A stretch of DNA of 64,000 nucleotides from contig OZ029913.1 of assembly GCA_964023275.1 (NCBI GenBank), positions 55,449,976-55,513,975 of the forward strand, read 5' to 3'. Below, piece by piece: positions 11,631 through 22,834 of the stretch; positions within the stretch are counted from its first letter, which is position 1, and each line of letters begins with the position of its first letter. The stretch is from Norana najaformis. Taxonomy: Eukaryota; Annelida; Clitellata; Crassiclitellata; Hormogastridae. Below the pieces are notes generated by a model. The model was not told the DNA's origin. It ran no database searches and saw only the letters and a list, made by a program, of their open reading frames with translations. The translations under genes were made by a program, and so were the position numbers.

Positions 11631-12304
11631 ACATAAACGCCTGTGGGTCCTACCGTTTCATCCGTGGCCAAGCCCACTTGGACAATGCTGAACCTGATTT
11701 CACATGTTGTTGCGACCCTACAATCCTGGATTTAGTTCTACCATGGCCAGCCATAGTCTTCGAGTGGGCATCGACTTCCGTTTCAGACAGGTGTTTACGA
11801 ATTCATCGGACAGAATATATCCGGATGCGTTGCGCTTAGTAGTCAGTCATCCGTGGAATAATCGGTCGGTGGAGCAGAACCGTTTGCTACGTCTCTTCGC
11901 TTCGCTTGGTGTCATTCATCTTCAGCACAATCCGTACCAGGCAATCTCAATGCACGTCAGTTGTAAACCGTGGATGGACATTTTTGTTCGGTCTCTACGT
12001 GTCTGCACGTGACTGCCAGTGAAGACCTTATCCAGTTATATGAGCGCCAGTTGTATAGAGACGAACCTGTTCTCTTAGAACTCATATAGGCCTGCGAGAA
12101 GAGAAAAGGCGCTATAGATATGTCCAGATACATACAGGCTTTCATGCATAATGTCTTCCTGATTGAACCTTAATTGATCCTCTCTTCGTATTTCAAGCAT
12201 TGCAAATATTCTCTGTTTTCCGGTACTGTTTTCTTTCTCCAACTCCTCGCAGACGTCACTGCTCTGCTCTTTCATCTGACCCGCTTCTACCTGAAGTGCC
12301 TCTC
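11631..12304. other. Intergenic, unrecognised 102-codon frame and a SINE end
   Basis: A plus-strand frame at 11704-12012 matches no family I recognise. At about 12100-12140 lies another SINE 3' end (AAAAGGCGCTATAGATATG then CCAGATACATACAG). Confidence 0.45.
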
Positions 12305-12411
12305 CATTCTCCAATGGCAAACAATACATTCTCCATTGGCAAACAATACATTCTCCAATGGGAAACAATACATTCTCCGATGGCAGACAATACATTCTCC
12401 AATGGCAAAGA
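12305..12411. repeat. 22-bp minisatellite, 5 copies
   Basis: Unit starts CATTCTCCAATGGCAAACAA; starts at 12305, 12327, 12349, 12371 and 12393, exactly 22 bp apart with a few substitutions. It directly abuts the LINE fragment that follows. Confidence 0.95.
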
Positions 12412-12640
12412 TGGATGATATATACTGTAGAGTCGGTGAATCAATTCGGCGAGAAAGTGATGAATAGTTGGGGGCTCGTCATCACAGAGATGATGATCAA
12501 TTAAAGAGTGAACTGAGTAGGCAGTATAAAGGATAAATAGCAGATGTCCAAGAACAGATCCTTGTGCAACTCCGCAAGTGAGAGGGCATGATGGAGCTGG
12601 TGCTTCCGATGTTTTTATGGAGAAAGAACGGGAGAAGAGC
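12412..12640 (-). mobile_element. LINE reverse transcriptase fragment
   Basis: Minus-strand translation gives CGVAQGSVLGHLLFILYTA, the diagnostic (V)PQGSVLGPLLF motif of LINE reverse transcriptases (Pro changed to Ala). About 20 residues later HHLCDDEP stands where HHLYADD is expected. The fragment is short, and the catalytic block is damaged. L2/CR1/Jockey-type by these motifs. Confidence 0.75.
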
Positions 12641-12924
12641 TAGGAGTATATCCATAGGAAAGCAGTGTGAGTGAAACGCAGTGGGATATGGTACGTAATA
12701 TATCAGTTGTACCCCGGTAACAAGTCCTCTTCTCGTTCCTCTTCATATATGTCATTCTTCCTCTTCCTCTTCCCTCTACTCTTTCTAATAAGCATCTTGA
12801 GGATGCCATAAAACAACAATGACGGCAGGCGTCGCTACAAAAGCAGAAATGGCGACCAATCGATAGAAACCCATCGTCATCGCTTATGTAATCTCTACAT
12901 AATTATACTGTATCTCTGCTTCCG
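12641..12924. other. Intergenic sequence, nothing recognised
   Basis: No gene or element seen between the LINE fragment and the CTGT tract. Confidence 0.4.
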
Positions 12925-12990
12925 TGCGTCTTATTAAGTCCGTCTCTCTCTTTGTCTCTGTCTGTCTGTCTCTTTCTGTCTGTCTCTCTC

Positions 12991-13023
<33 letters not shown>

Positions 13024-13193
13024 TATAGTCTCTGCCACTCAGTTTGCCTCCGTCTGCCTCTGTTTCTTTTTTTCTATATATGTGCCTCACTCCGTCCTTT
13101 CGTCTGTCTTTCTATTTTGTCTGTGTATCTGCCTTACTGTCTGTCTGTATGACTGTCTATATGTCCGTCCGTCCGTCTGTCTGTCTGTCTGTA

Positions 13194-13261
<68 letters not shown>
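12925..13261. repeat. CTGT-rich tract ending in perfect (CTGT)n
   Basis: Interrupted CTGT/CTCT repeats with an uninterrupted run of about 17 CTGT units at the right end (13193-13260). Confidence 0.95.
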
Positions 13262-13393
13262 ACCGACACTGCAAGTTCTTCGCACATAAGCAGCAGCGCC
13301 GGGATTCCATCTGCAGAAGAACGAGTGTTCGGCTGGTCGGTCGAGCGCTGAGTCAACGGACAGAGTCATCGTCGTCGACACTCAATCATCCAC

Positions 13394-13790
13394 TGCTGAC
13401 CAAGTCCCGACTGAGGCACAGACAGGCGGACATACGGACGAACATACGGACGGAAGTATGGACAGACGGACGGACTAATGGAAGACGGACGAAAGAACTA
13501 ATGGAGGGACGGAAGGATGGACGAAACGATGAACGAAACGGACTTGAGGACGGACGGAAGGACTGGCAGAAGGACGGACGGACGAAAGGACTAACAGAAA
13601 GACGAATGGACGAACGAAAGGACTGGCAGAGTGACGAGCAAACGGACGAAAGGACTAACAGAAGGACGAACGGACGAAAAGACTGACAGGTAAACGGACG
13701 AAAGGACTGACAGAGGCACGGACGAAAGGACTGACATAGGAACGGACGAAAGTACTAACAGAAAGACGGGCGGACGGACGGAAGGACGAG
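13394..13790. repeat. Purine-rich GGACGGA/GGACTGACAGA tract
   Basis: About 400 bp of degenerate GGACGAAAGGACTGACAGA-like repeats, facing the CTGT tract to its left. Charged frames through it are artefacts. Confidence 0.9.
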
Positions 13791-13949
13791 GTCAGATACG
13801 CAGCCTTATCAATCATCTGTCTGTGTATATTGCTGTATTGGTCCACCGTTCAAAGAATGACCACAATCTGCCCCGTCGACTTCCTCACTTGGCGGGCGGA
13901 TACTCAAGCGATGCAGCTGAGAGATTTGCCACCCTTAAGACCACGCTCG

Positions 13950-14218
13950 TCATCTCTCTCTCTCTCTCTGTCTTTGTCTCTGTCTCTGCCTCTCTATCTC
14001 TCTGTCTCTCTCTCCCCTCTTTCTCTCAATCAATCTATCTTTCTATCTCTTTCTTTCTTTCTTTCTTTCTCTGTTTCTCTGTCTCTGTTTCTCTGTCTCT
14101 CTTTCTCGGTCTCTCTCTCCCCTCTTTCTCTCAATCAATCTTTCTATCTCTTTCTTTCTTTCTCTGTTTCTCTGTTTCTCTGTCTCTGTTTCTCTGTCTC
14201 TCTTTCTCGGTCTCTCTC
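13950..14218. repeat. Pyrimidine tract with a tandem duplication of about 100 bp
   Basis: CT-rich microsatellite in which a block starting CTCTCTCCCCTCTTTCTCTC and holding AATCAATC and TTTCTCGGTCTCTC landmarks occurs twice (about 14008-14116 and 14117-14218). Confidence 0.85.
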
Positions 14219-14707
14219 AAGACCTTCGATACATATATACTATATGCAAATCCGATCTCTTCTCGAAGTAGGACAACATGCAAATATATAGATACACAGA
14301 ACAAGTAGGTGAAAATGCTGCAATTTAGCTTTAAATTTTTTCAGTTATGTTGGAAATAAAATGCATGTGTGCTTTACTTCACTCATGAAGTCTTTTATAA
14401 ATGTGTAGGCCTATGTTACGTCTTAGGTCAAACCGTCTTCAGTCGAAAACGCAGGAATGATAAGTAGGACCTACATTTTCTACCGCTCCTTAATTCTCCG
14501 AGGGACTACTTGCGCACAGCCTTAACTCGAAATGCGTTTTAACTGTTCATACTCTGGAGGATTGAATGGAGAGAATCTTGGAGGCTGTTTAGAGCAAGGC
14601 CATAATCGGTCAATTTTAATGCGACAGGTGCACGACATTGCTGACCCGAATATAAGATAAATTTTATTAGCCACATGCTAAGGGAAATATGCGGATTATA
14701 TGTATGT
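14219..14707. other. Intergenic sequence, no gene recognised
   Basis: Unique-looking sequence with one TAGGCCTA octamer near 14406. Nothing else noted. Confidence 0.5.
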
Positions 14708-14837
14708 CATTCAGACGGGCAGCGGTGGTGAAGGATCTCACCCGATCAATTCATTGAAAAGTAAGCACTGTCGGGGCCATGCAGTCACCTGGCCTATATA
14801 AAACCGTGTTCACTTACATTTACATTTGCATTTTTAT
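14708..14837 (+). mobile_element. SINE family B, 3' fragment
   Basis: Starts at ACGGGCAGCGGTGGTGAAGG, the middle of family B, and runs through ATCTCACCCGATCAATTCAT to a tail of TTACATTTACATTTGCATTT. The tRNA-like head is missing. It lies 50 bp upstream of a full copy in the same orientation. Confidence 0.8.
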
Positions 14838-14887
14838 ATATAGGTATACTGTATATGTATGCGGATGTCATTAATACTGTTACCTAC

Positions 14888-15141
14888 TGGTCTGGTTAGC
14901 TACACGTGTACGTCGAGGCGCCTCTAAGCGTGAGGAACCCCGGTTTGCGTCCCGGTCGTGGCTTATTTCAGAGATTTAAATCTGGGGTTAGCACGGTCCG
15001 TATACGGGGACCTTAAATGGCGTGGCACCCATTCGAACGGGCAGCGGTGATGAAGGATCTCACCCGATTAATTCAGTGAAAAATGAGCAGGGTCGAAACC
15101 ATACGGTCGCTATTAGAAAACGTATTCACTTACATTTCCCT
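14888..15141 (+). mobile_element. SINE family B, full copy with tRNA-like head
   Basis: About 250 bp. The head has an A-box-like GGTTAGCTACACGTG and a B-box-like GGTTTGCGTCCC about 45 bp apart, as in tRNA-derived SINEs. The body carries GAGATTTAAATCT, CACGGTCCGTATACGGGGAC, ACGGGCAGCGGTGATGAAGG and CATACGGTCGCTAT. The tail begins TTCACTTACATTT. Transcription by RNA polymerase III is the family expectation, not shown here. Confidence 0.8.
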
Positions 15142-15426
15142 GCCTCAGTGTGTAGGTTTTAAGATATGACTGATGTGTGCGTTCTAAGAAATGTGCTGAA
15201 CTTAATGCACTATTCGATGCAACAAAAAGTAACTTATTTTGTTTCGGTCCTTCTTATGATGACAACAGTCGGAATCCATTCTTTGGAGCAGATCCTGTGG
15301 GTTGAGAAATTGAAATTATTTGGTAGGACGTAGGATTTTTGTTGCTGGTCTACCTTATGGATGTCGGGAAACTGGGTGTTACTTGTCGGAAGTCCGAACC
15401 AAAGGGACGGTCGTGTTTTCGAAACT
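15142..15426. other. Intergenic sequence, nothing recognised
   Basis: No gene or repeat seen. Confidence 0.4.
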
Positions 15427-15657
15427 GCTACAAGGGAAACAATCGCTGATTGATCCCAAGGGTGTATTTAGGGATTAATGCAATAAAACAGGACAGTTGC
15501 CGACTGGTTGATTGCTTTCCTTGTGACGCGAAGCGTCAGGATTCTAGCCTCCTCTGAGATGGTTACCTTGAACGGACCTTCAAGAAATTCTTCACTTACA
15601 AGTTAGCTTAGGACTGCTCATGGTTAGATATGGGCGTCACATCAATATAAGACTTAA
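15427..15657 (+). repeat. Repeat H, left copy of an inverted pair
   Basis: About 230 bp starting GCTACAAGGGAAACAATC and ending near ATCAATATAAGACTTAA. It is the reverse complement, at roughly 85-90 percent identity by eye, of 17973-18201. At its right edge it runs directly into a 45-bp fragment resembling the LINE at about 17113 (CTTAACTAC(g/t)GCAACTCC). Confidence 0.85.
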
Positions 15658-15695
15658 CTACGGCAACTCCCTTTTCAATAACACCAACTCATTCA

Positions 15696-16181
15696 ATGAA
15701 GAATACCGGGATCTTCTCTACGTTGAGTCCATATGGCCAGAAGGTTCAGAACAGAGGAACTGGATTTTCCGCACCAACAATGGCGCCAATAAGTAATAGC
15801 TCTTGCAAGGATAATCTTGATAATGTGATATCTTATAGTCTCAGAGGTAGTGACTCTTGTTGCAGCTCTCTGATGGTAATAAATCTAACATGTGCATTAT
15901 CGATGTACAAAAAACTGACTGACTCCAAAGAACCTCACCTTCTCAGTGACATTCAGCAGGATTTCCGCGCGTATGGCGTATCTACCATGTCCAAAAACTT
16001 AGCCCGGGTATTTACCTTAGTATTACCCTTTGGGGTTGTGGTCTTCCTGTGGCGAAAATTTATTAGCAAAAACGTTCCGACTCTTGGTAACGATGCTGAA
16101 AGTCGAGTTCTTGGAATATCTTTTTATGTAGATATGGTTCGTAGTATCAAGCTGTTAGCTGCTTATTTCCCATGTGTTTAG
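15696..16181 (+). CDS. Unrecognised 161-codon open frame
   Basis: ATG to stop frame with one plausible membrane helix (VFTLVLPFGVVVFLWR, about residues 109-124) and no domain I recognise. It sits between the inverted repeat H copies and just before a SINE, in an otherwise mobile-element-rich stretch. No splice or promoter support. It could be chance, a remnant of an element bounded by repeat H, or a lineage-specific gene. Confidence 0.15.
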   Translation: MKNTGIFSTLSPYGQKVQNRGTGFSAPTMAPISNSSCKDNLDNVISYSLRGSDSCCSSLMVINLTCALSMYKKLTDSKEPHLLSDIQQDFRAYGVSTMSKNLARVFTLVLPFGVVVFLWRKFISKNVPTLGNDAESRVLGISFYVDMVRSIKLLAAYFPCV

Positions 16182-16272
16182 CCTGATATTAAACACACTG
16201 TCAGCGGCGCTTTTATGGAATTTAATATCTCGGTGTAAGTTCTCCTAGGGGCCTGCCCAGACTTTGGCCTCG

Positions 16273-16435
16273 CTTGATCGTAATTGTAATCGTAACCCGA
16301 GATTTCTTCAGCACCCAACGAAAACCACGTCACGGTGACCAGTTTATTCACAGGCGCTCAGTCAAAACAAAATCGATAGGCAAAACGGTTCGGTTCCAGG
16401 TCAAGATCCAGAAGTCAGACAGAGAGACTGCGTGG
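16273..16435 (-). mobile_element. SINE family A, copy 2
   Basis: ATCGTAATTGTAATCGTAA tail run at the left, then CCGAGATTTC, GACCAGTTTATTCACAGGCG, GCTCAGTCAAAACAAAATCG and GGTTCGGTTCCAGGTCAAG. The GTGGATGGT end block is absent, so it is shorter than copies 1, 3 and 7. Orientation as for copy 1. Confidence 0.75.
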
Positions 16436-16879
16436 GTAACCATATTGAAAATCGTGATTGGTCTCCATTGTACTTTGCGCCGTTGGGGCCCCTCGGTGTT
16501 TACGCCGAATACACCGATGTCAAAAGCGCCTCTATAAGCTTATACTGCGACGTAGCAGCCTGGATGATCCAACTGACGACTTCTCTCAGGATGACCCTAA
16601 CCAGCGCCCTCTCCATAGACGTAGACCCAGCCAGCCCACCCACGTTGGCCCAACGTTGGCCAACATTGCTAAAGCTTGCTGGCTGGGAAATAAGAGTTTT
16701 GGCCTTGTAAGAAACTGATAAGTCAGAGAGCGGAATGCTTTCTGGCTTAAGTAGGGTCAAATCTCACTTTCCTCTACATGAGTGCAGCTTTGATGAGGAA
16801 TATTTCAAGGCGATACTGCAATTTGCTAATCTAATCTAATCTAAACAGAATTTCTCATGATTGGATCCGTGAACAACTA
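16436..16879. other. Intergenic, short overlapping frames only
   Basis: Frames of 86-92 codons on both strands overlap and have no recognised content. A CTAATCTAATCTAATCTAA run (16825-16845) matches the family G tail. Confidence 0.4.
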
Positions 16880-17610
16880 AACTAATTTATCCTCTGGATC
16901 TTTCTCCAAAGGACCTCACTTCATCTGCGCCTTACTCTTGTCGAGTCCGCTATCTCGAACTCATCTTGGAGATAAAATGTCTTACTTTTGCCAGCCACAT
17001 CACTCGGTTATGTCGCAGTTTGATAGAGGCATATTCGTGACCTCTGGAGACTGAGTCCTGACTTGATTATAAAATATACTGCCTGCACAATAGCTACTTC
17101 AACTGTTCCCTCCAGACTTAACTACTGCAACTCCTTTTTCAACAACATCGACTCATCTCAAATAAAACGTCTTCAAGCAATCCAGAATGCTCTTTCTCGT
17201 GCAGTTACCAAAACTCCCAAACACCACCATATAATCCCAGTTCTCAAATCACTTCATTGGCTTAAGGTCATTCAGCGATTCCAACCAAAAATTCTATATC
17301 TTACCTACAATGCCTTCAAATTTCTCAACCCTCTTCTATTCGCCAGCTATTCACTATCCAGCCGCACATATCTACTCGTTCTTTCTCATATCTTTCTCTG
17401 TCTCGGCTTCCAGTCTCCTCCTCTCTAAAATTCTACAAAGGCTCCTAATTCTACGCGGCGCCTACTCTTTGCAACGAACTCAAGACTCAAGACTGATAAC
17501 TGAACTTTTCAAGCTAACATATTCTGCTTCCGCTTCTGCACCAATCCATGACCACCATCACCATCGTAGCACCATATTATCTCCCCGGCTTGACCCCTAA
17601 CCCGGATTCT
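16880..17610 (+). mobile_element. L2/CR1-type LINE, C-terminal part, degraded
   Basis: Translation shows the conserved end of an L2/CR1-type reverse transcriptase: LTFASHITRLCRS near 17000, then SRLNYCNSFF, IKRLQAIQNALSRAVTKTPK and ITPVLKSLHWL-like IPVLKSLHWLKV with KILYLTYNAFK. The upstream and downstream parts lie in different frames, so several frame changes have occurred. It is followed by two GATATAGCGCCGGTGCA repeats (about 17660-17705). A 45-bp piece of the same LINE lies at about 15649-15695. Confidence 0.85.
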
Positions 17611-17759
17611 GACCTAGCACCGAAACTGACCAATCATCCTGGCGCTTACGGACTTGGCTTGATATAGCGCCGGTGCAGGACTTGGTTTGATATAGCGCCG
17701 GTGCATAAGCTGATATCCCCGACGCGGCTTTTGTGTGATGCTGAGAAATTCCGGAGATT

Positions 17760-17870
17760 TGCATTTACATTTGCATTATGACTTTTATAGCGCCGTTATC
17801 ATAATGCATAAGGCATCAGTCCGTGATCAATGATCGCTTACGATGAAACCGTGATAAAAAAATCGTAAAA
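17760..17870 (-). repeat. SINE family G, third copy
   Basis: GACTTTTATAGCGCCGTTAT, CATAATGCATAAGGCATCAG and a GATCGCTTAC segment, as in the copies at 7316 and 37905. Confidence 0.6.
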
Positions 17871-17972
17871 CGCCAAACGTGCATTTCCAAGACCGTTTTA
17901 ATCCGAAGAAGATCGTCCGGTGGGATTATCAGATCTCCCTCCTGCATCCCCCGTCGCTTGTTTTCATCACAT

Positions 17973-18201
17973 TTAACTCTTATATTGATGTAACGCCCAT
18001 ATCTAACGATAAGCAGTCCTAAGCTGTTGTGAGTGAAGAATTTCTTGAAGGTCCGTTCAAGGTAACCATCTTAGAGGAGGCTAGAATCCTGACGCTTCGC
18101 ATCACAAGGCGAGCAATCAACCGATCGGCAACTGCCGTGTTTGATTGCATTAATCCATAAATACAATAAGCCATCAATCAGTGATTGTTTCCCTTGTAGC
18201 A
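17973..18201 (-). repeat. Repeat H, right copy of an inverted pair
   Basis: Reverse-complement partner of 15427-15657. Shared blocks include GAAGAATTTCTTGAAGGTCC, GAGGAGGCTAGAATCCTGAC and GATTGTTTCCCTTGTAGC. The two copies enclose about 2.3 kb holding an unknown open frame, SINE A copy 2 and the LINE fragment. Confidence 0.85.
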
Positions 18202-19424
18202 AATATGCGCTTATTGAGAGCAATGGCTGAAAAGTAAAATCTAGCATCATATCAAAAGGATTAATGTAGTATAACATGGAAGTTTATATTGCGATTTTTC
18301 AGTAGGATCGACATTACTACATAGCTTTACATAGGAAATAATGCTGCATACGTATATCATACATTACAAGTCCAAACACTTAATGTTACATTATTCGGAA
18401 CCTTAAAACATAAGTCATTTCCTGGCTTAGCCAATCCAATTAGCAAATGAAGCGGAACATTAGAATCGTTTAAGAAATAGACCCTACTTGACATTAGAGT
18501 CTTTTCGCCGTCATTTCGTCTTAGTCGCTGTTCAGCCGATGATCTGATTGAAGAAGATCGAAGATGATCTGATTGAAGAAGATCGAAGATGCGACGCCGA
18601 ATGCAAATCCGAGTCATCGTCGGCGCTTTTAACGAACCCAATCGACAGTCGTTTGATGGATGAACGATGCGGCCGCAGCAGCAGCAGCCGACATGCATGG
18701 TGCCCTGTGGCAGCATCCACCACTCGGCCAGCTATAACCTGCCTCTTCACTCACTGCTGCAGCATTAGGCAACTGATGCACGGAGGCAGAAGGAACTTAA
18801 ACAGAACCACCAGCAGCAACAGCGGAGGACATAACAACATCAACTGAAGCAACCGCATCACATGATTCGGCGGCAGATGAAAGAACTTTGTTCGTTAACT
18901 CGAGGCTATGACGGAGCAAGGATGCTACTTGCCGCATCTTGGCGCGTAGAGACGACGAGGACATCACTAGCCGCAGCAACAGAAGACGAACTGGGCAATG
19001 GCCCACAAGTGGTGACTCTGCTGGTTATCCGAGCACTATTTTCTTACTAATGAACCTTCGCTCTTAATGATTTCAACATCAATTAAGCTAGCGTAGGCTT
19101 ATGTGAGGCACTTAAAAGGCGCTATATGAAGTATCTAGACAACTAACTAAGCTATTAATGGCGGCGGATGATGAAGGAATATAAGCATATAGAGAGAGCC
19201 GTACACGGAGCCAAATAGAGAACTAGCAAGAGACAACCAAGTATATGCGAAGTAGCAGCTGTCGATAGGACAAAATAAAAGGGGGCAAGAAAAAGACAGA
19301 GAGGATATAGCAAGAGAAAAGAAAAAATTAATGGTTGAACTAAATGGCAGAGACATCAAAGGAACGATAGATGAATAAGCAGAACTGGCCTACACACAGA
19401 CAAACAGACATATCGACCACCAGA
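18202..19424. other. Intergenic, no gene recognised
   Basis: Contains a perfect direct duplication of about 26 bp around 18538-18592 (GATGATCTGATTGAAGAAGA twice), trinucleotide AGC/CAG runs near 18673-18690, and a SINE 3' end AAAAGGCGCTATATGAAG at about 19112. Frames up to 119 codons on both strands are unrecognised. Confidence 0.45.
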
Positions 19425-19785
19425 CACACTGATTCATGCACTGACTGACTCACTGACTGAATGACTTAATGACTGACTGACTCACTGACTGACTCACTGA
19501 CTGATCGACTCACTGATTCACTCATTAACTCATTGACTGGCTGACTGACTGACTGACTGACTGGCTGACTGACTGACTGACTCACTCACTGACTGATTGA
19601 CTCACTGATTCACTCATTAACTCATTGACTGGCTGACTGACTGACTGACTGACTGGCTGACTGACTGACTGAATCACTCACTGACTCACTGACTGGCTGG
19701 CTGACTGACTGACTGGCTGACTGACTGACTGACTGGCAGGCTGACTGGTTGACTGACTGACTGACTGACTGACCCAGCTAGCGAG
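19425..19785. repeat. (CTGA)n array with a 92-bp higher-order period
   Basis: CTGA/CTGG repeat in which a block containing ATTCACTCATTAACTCATTG recurs 92 bp apart (19513-ish and 19605-ish), showing segmental duplication inside the microsatellite. Confidence 0.9.
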
Positions 19786-20548
19786 CGAGCGAATCACTCA
19801 CGCAATCACTCACTCACAGATACACAGGAGGAAAAGTTGAAATTGCATTCTCAGTCTGTGTGCGAGCATGCGATACGGAACACTACGGTCCTCGACCACC
19901 ATCTGCAGCAGCAGCAGCTGCAGCAGCAGGAGCAGGAGCCGAAGCATCCTCTTTAGACCCAAGTAATTGAATGGGCCTCGTATGTACAGAGTCATAGGAT
20001 AGATGTATCTGCAACTGGCAGCGACGAATCAACGCCTCCTCATCACCAGCACATTGCTCCTCATGCTTATACTCCTCTTCCACTCCTTTTCCTCCCCTTG
20101 CTTCTCTTCCCCTTGTCCTCCTTTTCATTATACTATTTTACATCATCCTCTTGCTTCTCCTGCTCCCCTTCCTCTTTCTCTTATTTCTTCCAGCTTCTGT
20201 TGTCTTCCTGTTCCTCCTGTTCCTCCTCTTCCACATCCTTTGAGCTCTCGGTTGCCGTTTTGCAGAATCAGATGACATGTGATAGATCGCTGTCGCAATA
20301 AACTTTCCAAACGCCGCTCAGAATCACTTGACCCGGAAGATTCGACTGCACATCTGCGCACTACATAGATCTCTTCTGTACATATATTTTTTATATTATT
20401 ACAATTTCTATAACATATAACGCATAAGGAAGAGAAGGCTGAGTAATACATGATGTAGGCCCCTGTAGCATAAAACACATAACACGTGGCCAACTATGAA
20501 AAAGTTCAGCCGATTCTAGAAATGCGACCAAGAGTTAAATGTAAGAGT
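19786..20548. other. Intergenic, CAG run and pyrimidine patches
   Basis: CAGCAGCAG run near 19906-19930 and CTCCT-rich patches 20040-20245. No gene recognised. Confidence 0.5.
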
Positions 20549-20554
20549 TAGGTG

Positions 20555-20935
20555 AGTCAGTATGCCTCCTCCTCCTCCTCCTCCCTCCTCCTCCTCTTCC
20601 TCCTCCCCCTCCTCTTCCTCATGGTACTTTTCGTCCTCTTCGTCCTCCTCTTTCTTTTTCTCCTCTTTCTCTTCCTCCTCGTTCTGCTCGTGCTCCTTGT
20701 CCTCTTCCTCCTCCTTCTCCTCTTTCTCCTCCTCCTCATTGTCCTCTTCCTTGTCCTCTTCTTCCTTCTCCTCTCCCTCCTAGTACTCTTCGTCCTCTTT
20801 GTCCTCCTCTTTCTCTTATTCCTCGTTCTGCTGGTGCTCCTCGTGCTCCTTGCCCTCCTCCTCCTCTTCCTCCTTCTCCTCCTCCTTCTGCTCCTCCGCT
20901 TCCTTGTCGCCTTCTTCTCCTTCTGCTTAGCCTTG
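20555..20935. repeat. CCT/TCCTC pyrimidine tract
   Basis: About 380 bp of nearly pure pyrimidine on the plus strand (CTCCTC, TTCCTCG). Leucine-rich or serine-rich frames through it are artefacts. Such tracts can form triplex DNA; this is a general property. Confidence 0.95.
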
Positions 20936-20998
20936 CTTTACCATAATATGCCATACAGTCAATTAGCTCTGTTAAGTAAGTAAAAGAGTTCGATAAAA

Positions 20999-21095
20999 TT
21001 GTATGTAAGTCCGACGGGGTTTGAACCCAGGATCTTCTGTATACGAGCTAGACACCTTGCCACTTGGTCGCCGAGCTGCACAGGCTGAAAATCGG
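20999..21095 (-). mobile_element. tRNA-derived SINE head, family F, copy 1
   Basis: On the minus strand GGCAAGGTGTCTAGCTCG stands as an A-box region and GGGTTCAAACCCC as a clean B-box, ending CGTCGGACTTAC. No aminoacyl-stem pairing was found, so this is a SINE head rather than a tRNA gene. Confidence 0.65.
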
Positions 21096-21307
21096 ATTGC
21101 TAGAGTGAAAAGCTGACAGTCATTTTTTGTTGGATGCTTTCGCCAGGTCTCTTCATGGACCCTGTGCAGTAAAAGGAATATTTTAAGTTCTTTTGAAGGA
21201 TAATCTATTCCATGACACCTGCTGAAAAGTAAAAATATTGACCTTTGTCTGTTACCTACTATCTCTGTCAATTATAATCTTAGGGCTGATATGGGTCCAA
21301 ACCATTT

Positions 21308-21390
21308 GTAAGCGGAAGCCCGACGGGGGTTTGAACCGGATCTTCTGTTTACGAGTTAGACGCCATAAGACTTGTCTACAGGGCCGTGCA
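21308..21390 (-). mobile_element. tRNA-derived SINE head, family F, copy 2
   Basis: Same blocks as copy 1 on the minus strand: GGCGTCTAACTCGTAAACAG, AAGATCCGGTTCAAACCCCC and GTCGGGCTTCCGC. Followed on the plus side by an AAAGGGCGCTATGTAAGTAA SINE end at about 21403. Confidence 0.65.
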
Positions 21391-22834
21391 TTGGGAAATG
21401 TTTAAAGGGCGCTATGTAAGTAACCAGTTGCAAGTGTACACGCATACTAGCACGCATACTTGTCGCTGAGTTTAACCTGAGAATAAAATGCAATGCTGGT
21501 TCTAACAACCGTGAACAAACTATCAATTTCATTCGTTACTTGCGGCATTCCAACTGAGGAGCTTTGAACCATTAATTTCAACAAGAAAATTCTCAAATAC
21601 AGCGAGGTGCTGTACTGAAACACGTCGCTTTCAGACATCTCATCTGATTGCTCGCCACGCTTTTTAGTTTTCACGGGGCTGCATGCGACAAGCGTCTTTG
21701 ACAACAGTGGCCTTTTAACCACTCCTAAATCCGACCAGGACTTTCCACTCCCGTCCCGAATCATTCATTAATAAATAGAATGGGCACAACAAACGTCTGC
21801 GTGATGCCAGGCAGCGTAAGAGATGTCCTCGGCTTCAGAGCCTGTAGTTCCAAATGCTCCAGAGGCGTCTCTTCGCACTGCATGATGGTTGCAATTTTCT
21901 CGGCAACACTTGCTATGTCCCAATGGAATGCAGCTGCGTGCTTGCTGTGCTGGATCGCTCAGTCAATCTACAGGTCCATTCCCCAGGCTATTAAAAGTGA
22001 CATCTGGTTAATAGCAGACAACTGTTAATGCACAGATGCTGTCCCTGTGAATCAGCTGGTTCAGTCGACTTCTGCCTTTTTTTGGTGCTGATGTGTAGAG
22101 AGACATCGTGGATGAAGACATTGTGGAACATAGGCCTAAAACGAGACATAAACGATGTTTCGATGCCTGCGCATGACCGCTGCCAATATGGCCGTTGGTT
22201 TGCCTGTCGTGTCCCGATACGTCCGTCATATGTGGAATTTGCTCGATAATTCTTGTATGTTCGGACTTTAGCCTACTTTCGACACCTCTCTCCCCTTGTC
22301 TGCATCTGCCCGCATTTCGCATTACCTCTCTTTCCTTTGCGTACGTCCGCACTTCAACTGAATATTAAAACGTAGTTCTTGTGCAGCTAACGGTGCTGAG
22401 GGATGGCATACTTTGATTCTACTGCATCCAGCAAAGGGACCAATTAGCTCCAGGCAGATCAGACTCTCGCAGTCTAAGGTAAGCTGGTGTTTAAGGCACA
22501 GGCGATACTGAGATAGCTGTATGTACCAAATTTAGATGCGGACGCACGCATTGGCCAAAACTCCCCCCTTGTTCGCATTTATCTGGATATGTATGATCCC
22601 TTCCTCCCTCTCATTGCGGACGTATTTTATGGACGACCCCTTACCCTGCCTTTATTCTGTCAATGGTTGAGAACAATTCCATTCGATCGTGGTTTTATGC
22701 TGGAAAGTCAGAAACACCGTTGGAGGGGTGTTTCCTCAAAGTGATGCTATAGAAGTTAACGATCCCGGTTAGAACTGCGACAGATTGAGGAGTTCAAGAT
22801 TTAGAAGGCAATCGTCTTGTGTTACTATCCGTCC
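21391..22834. other. Intergenic, no gene recognised; two copies of dispersed repeat J
   Basis: Overlapping frames of 66-114 codons at 21447-22352 are unrecognised. Repeat J, a CT-rich block with GCATTTATCTGGAT and TATGGACGACCCC landmarks, occurs at about 22560-22645, with a weaker copy near 22280-22345. A better-preserved copy lies in a PRKAR2 intron (40795-40895). Confidence 0.45.

Noticed and set aside
15427-18201. LTR retroelement bounded by repeat H
   Set aside because: The repeats are inverted, not direct, and no integrase, protease or gag-like content is seen between them.
18538-18592. Meaningful 26-bp direct duplication
   Set aside because: A simple local duplication in non-coding sequence without any other sign of function.
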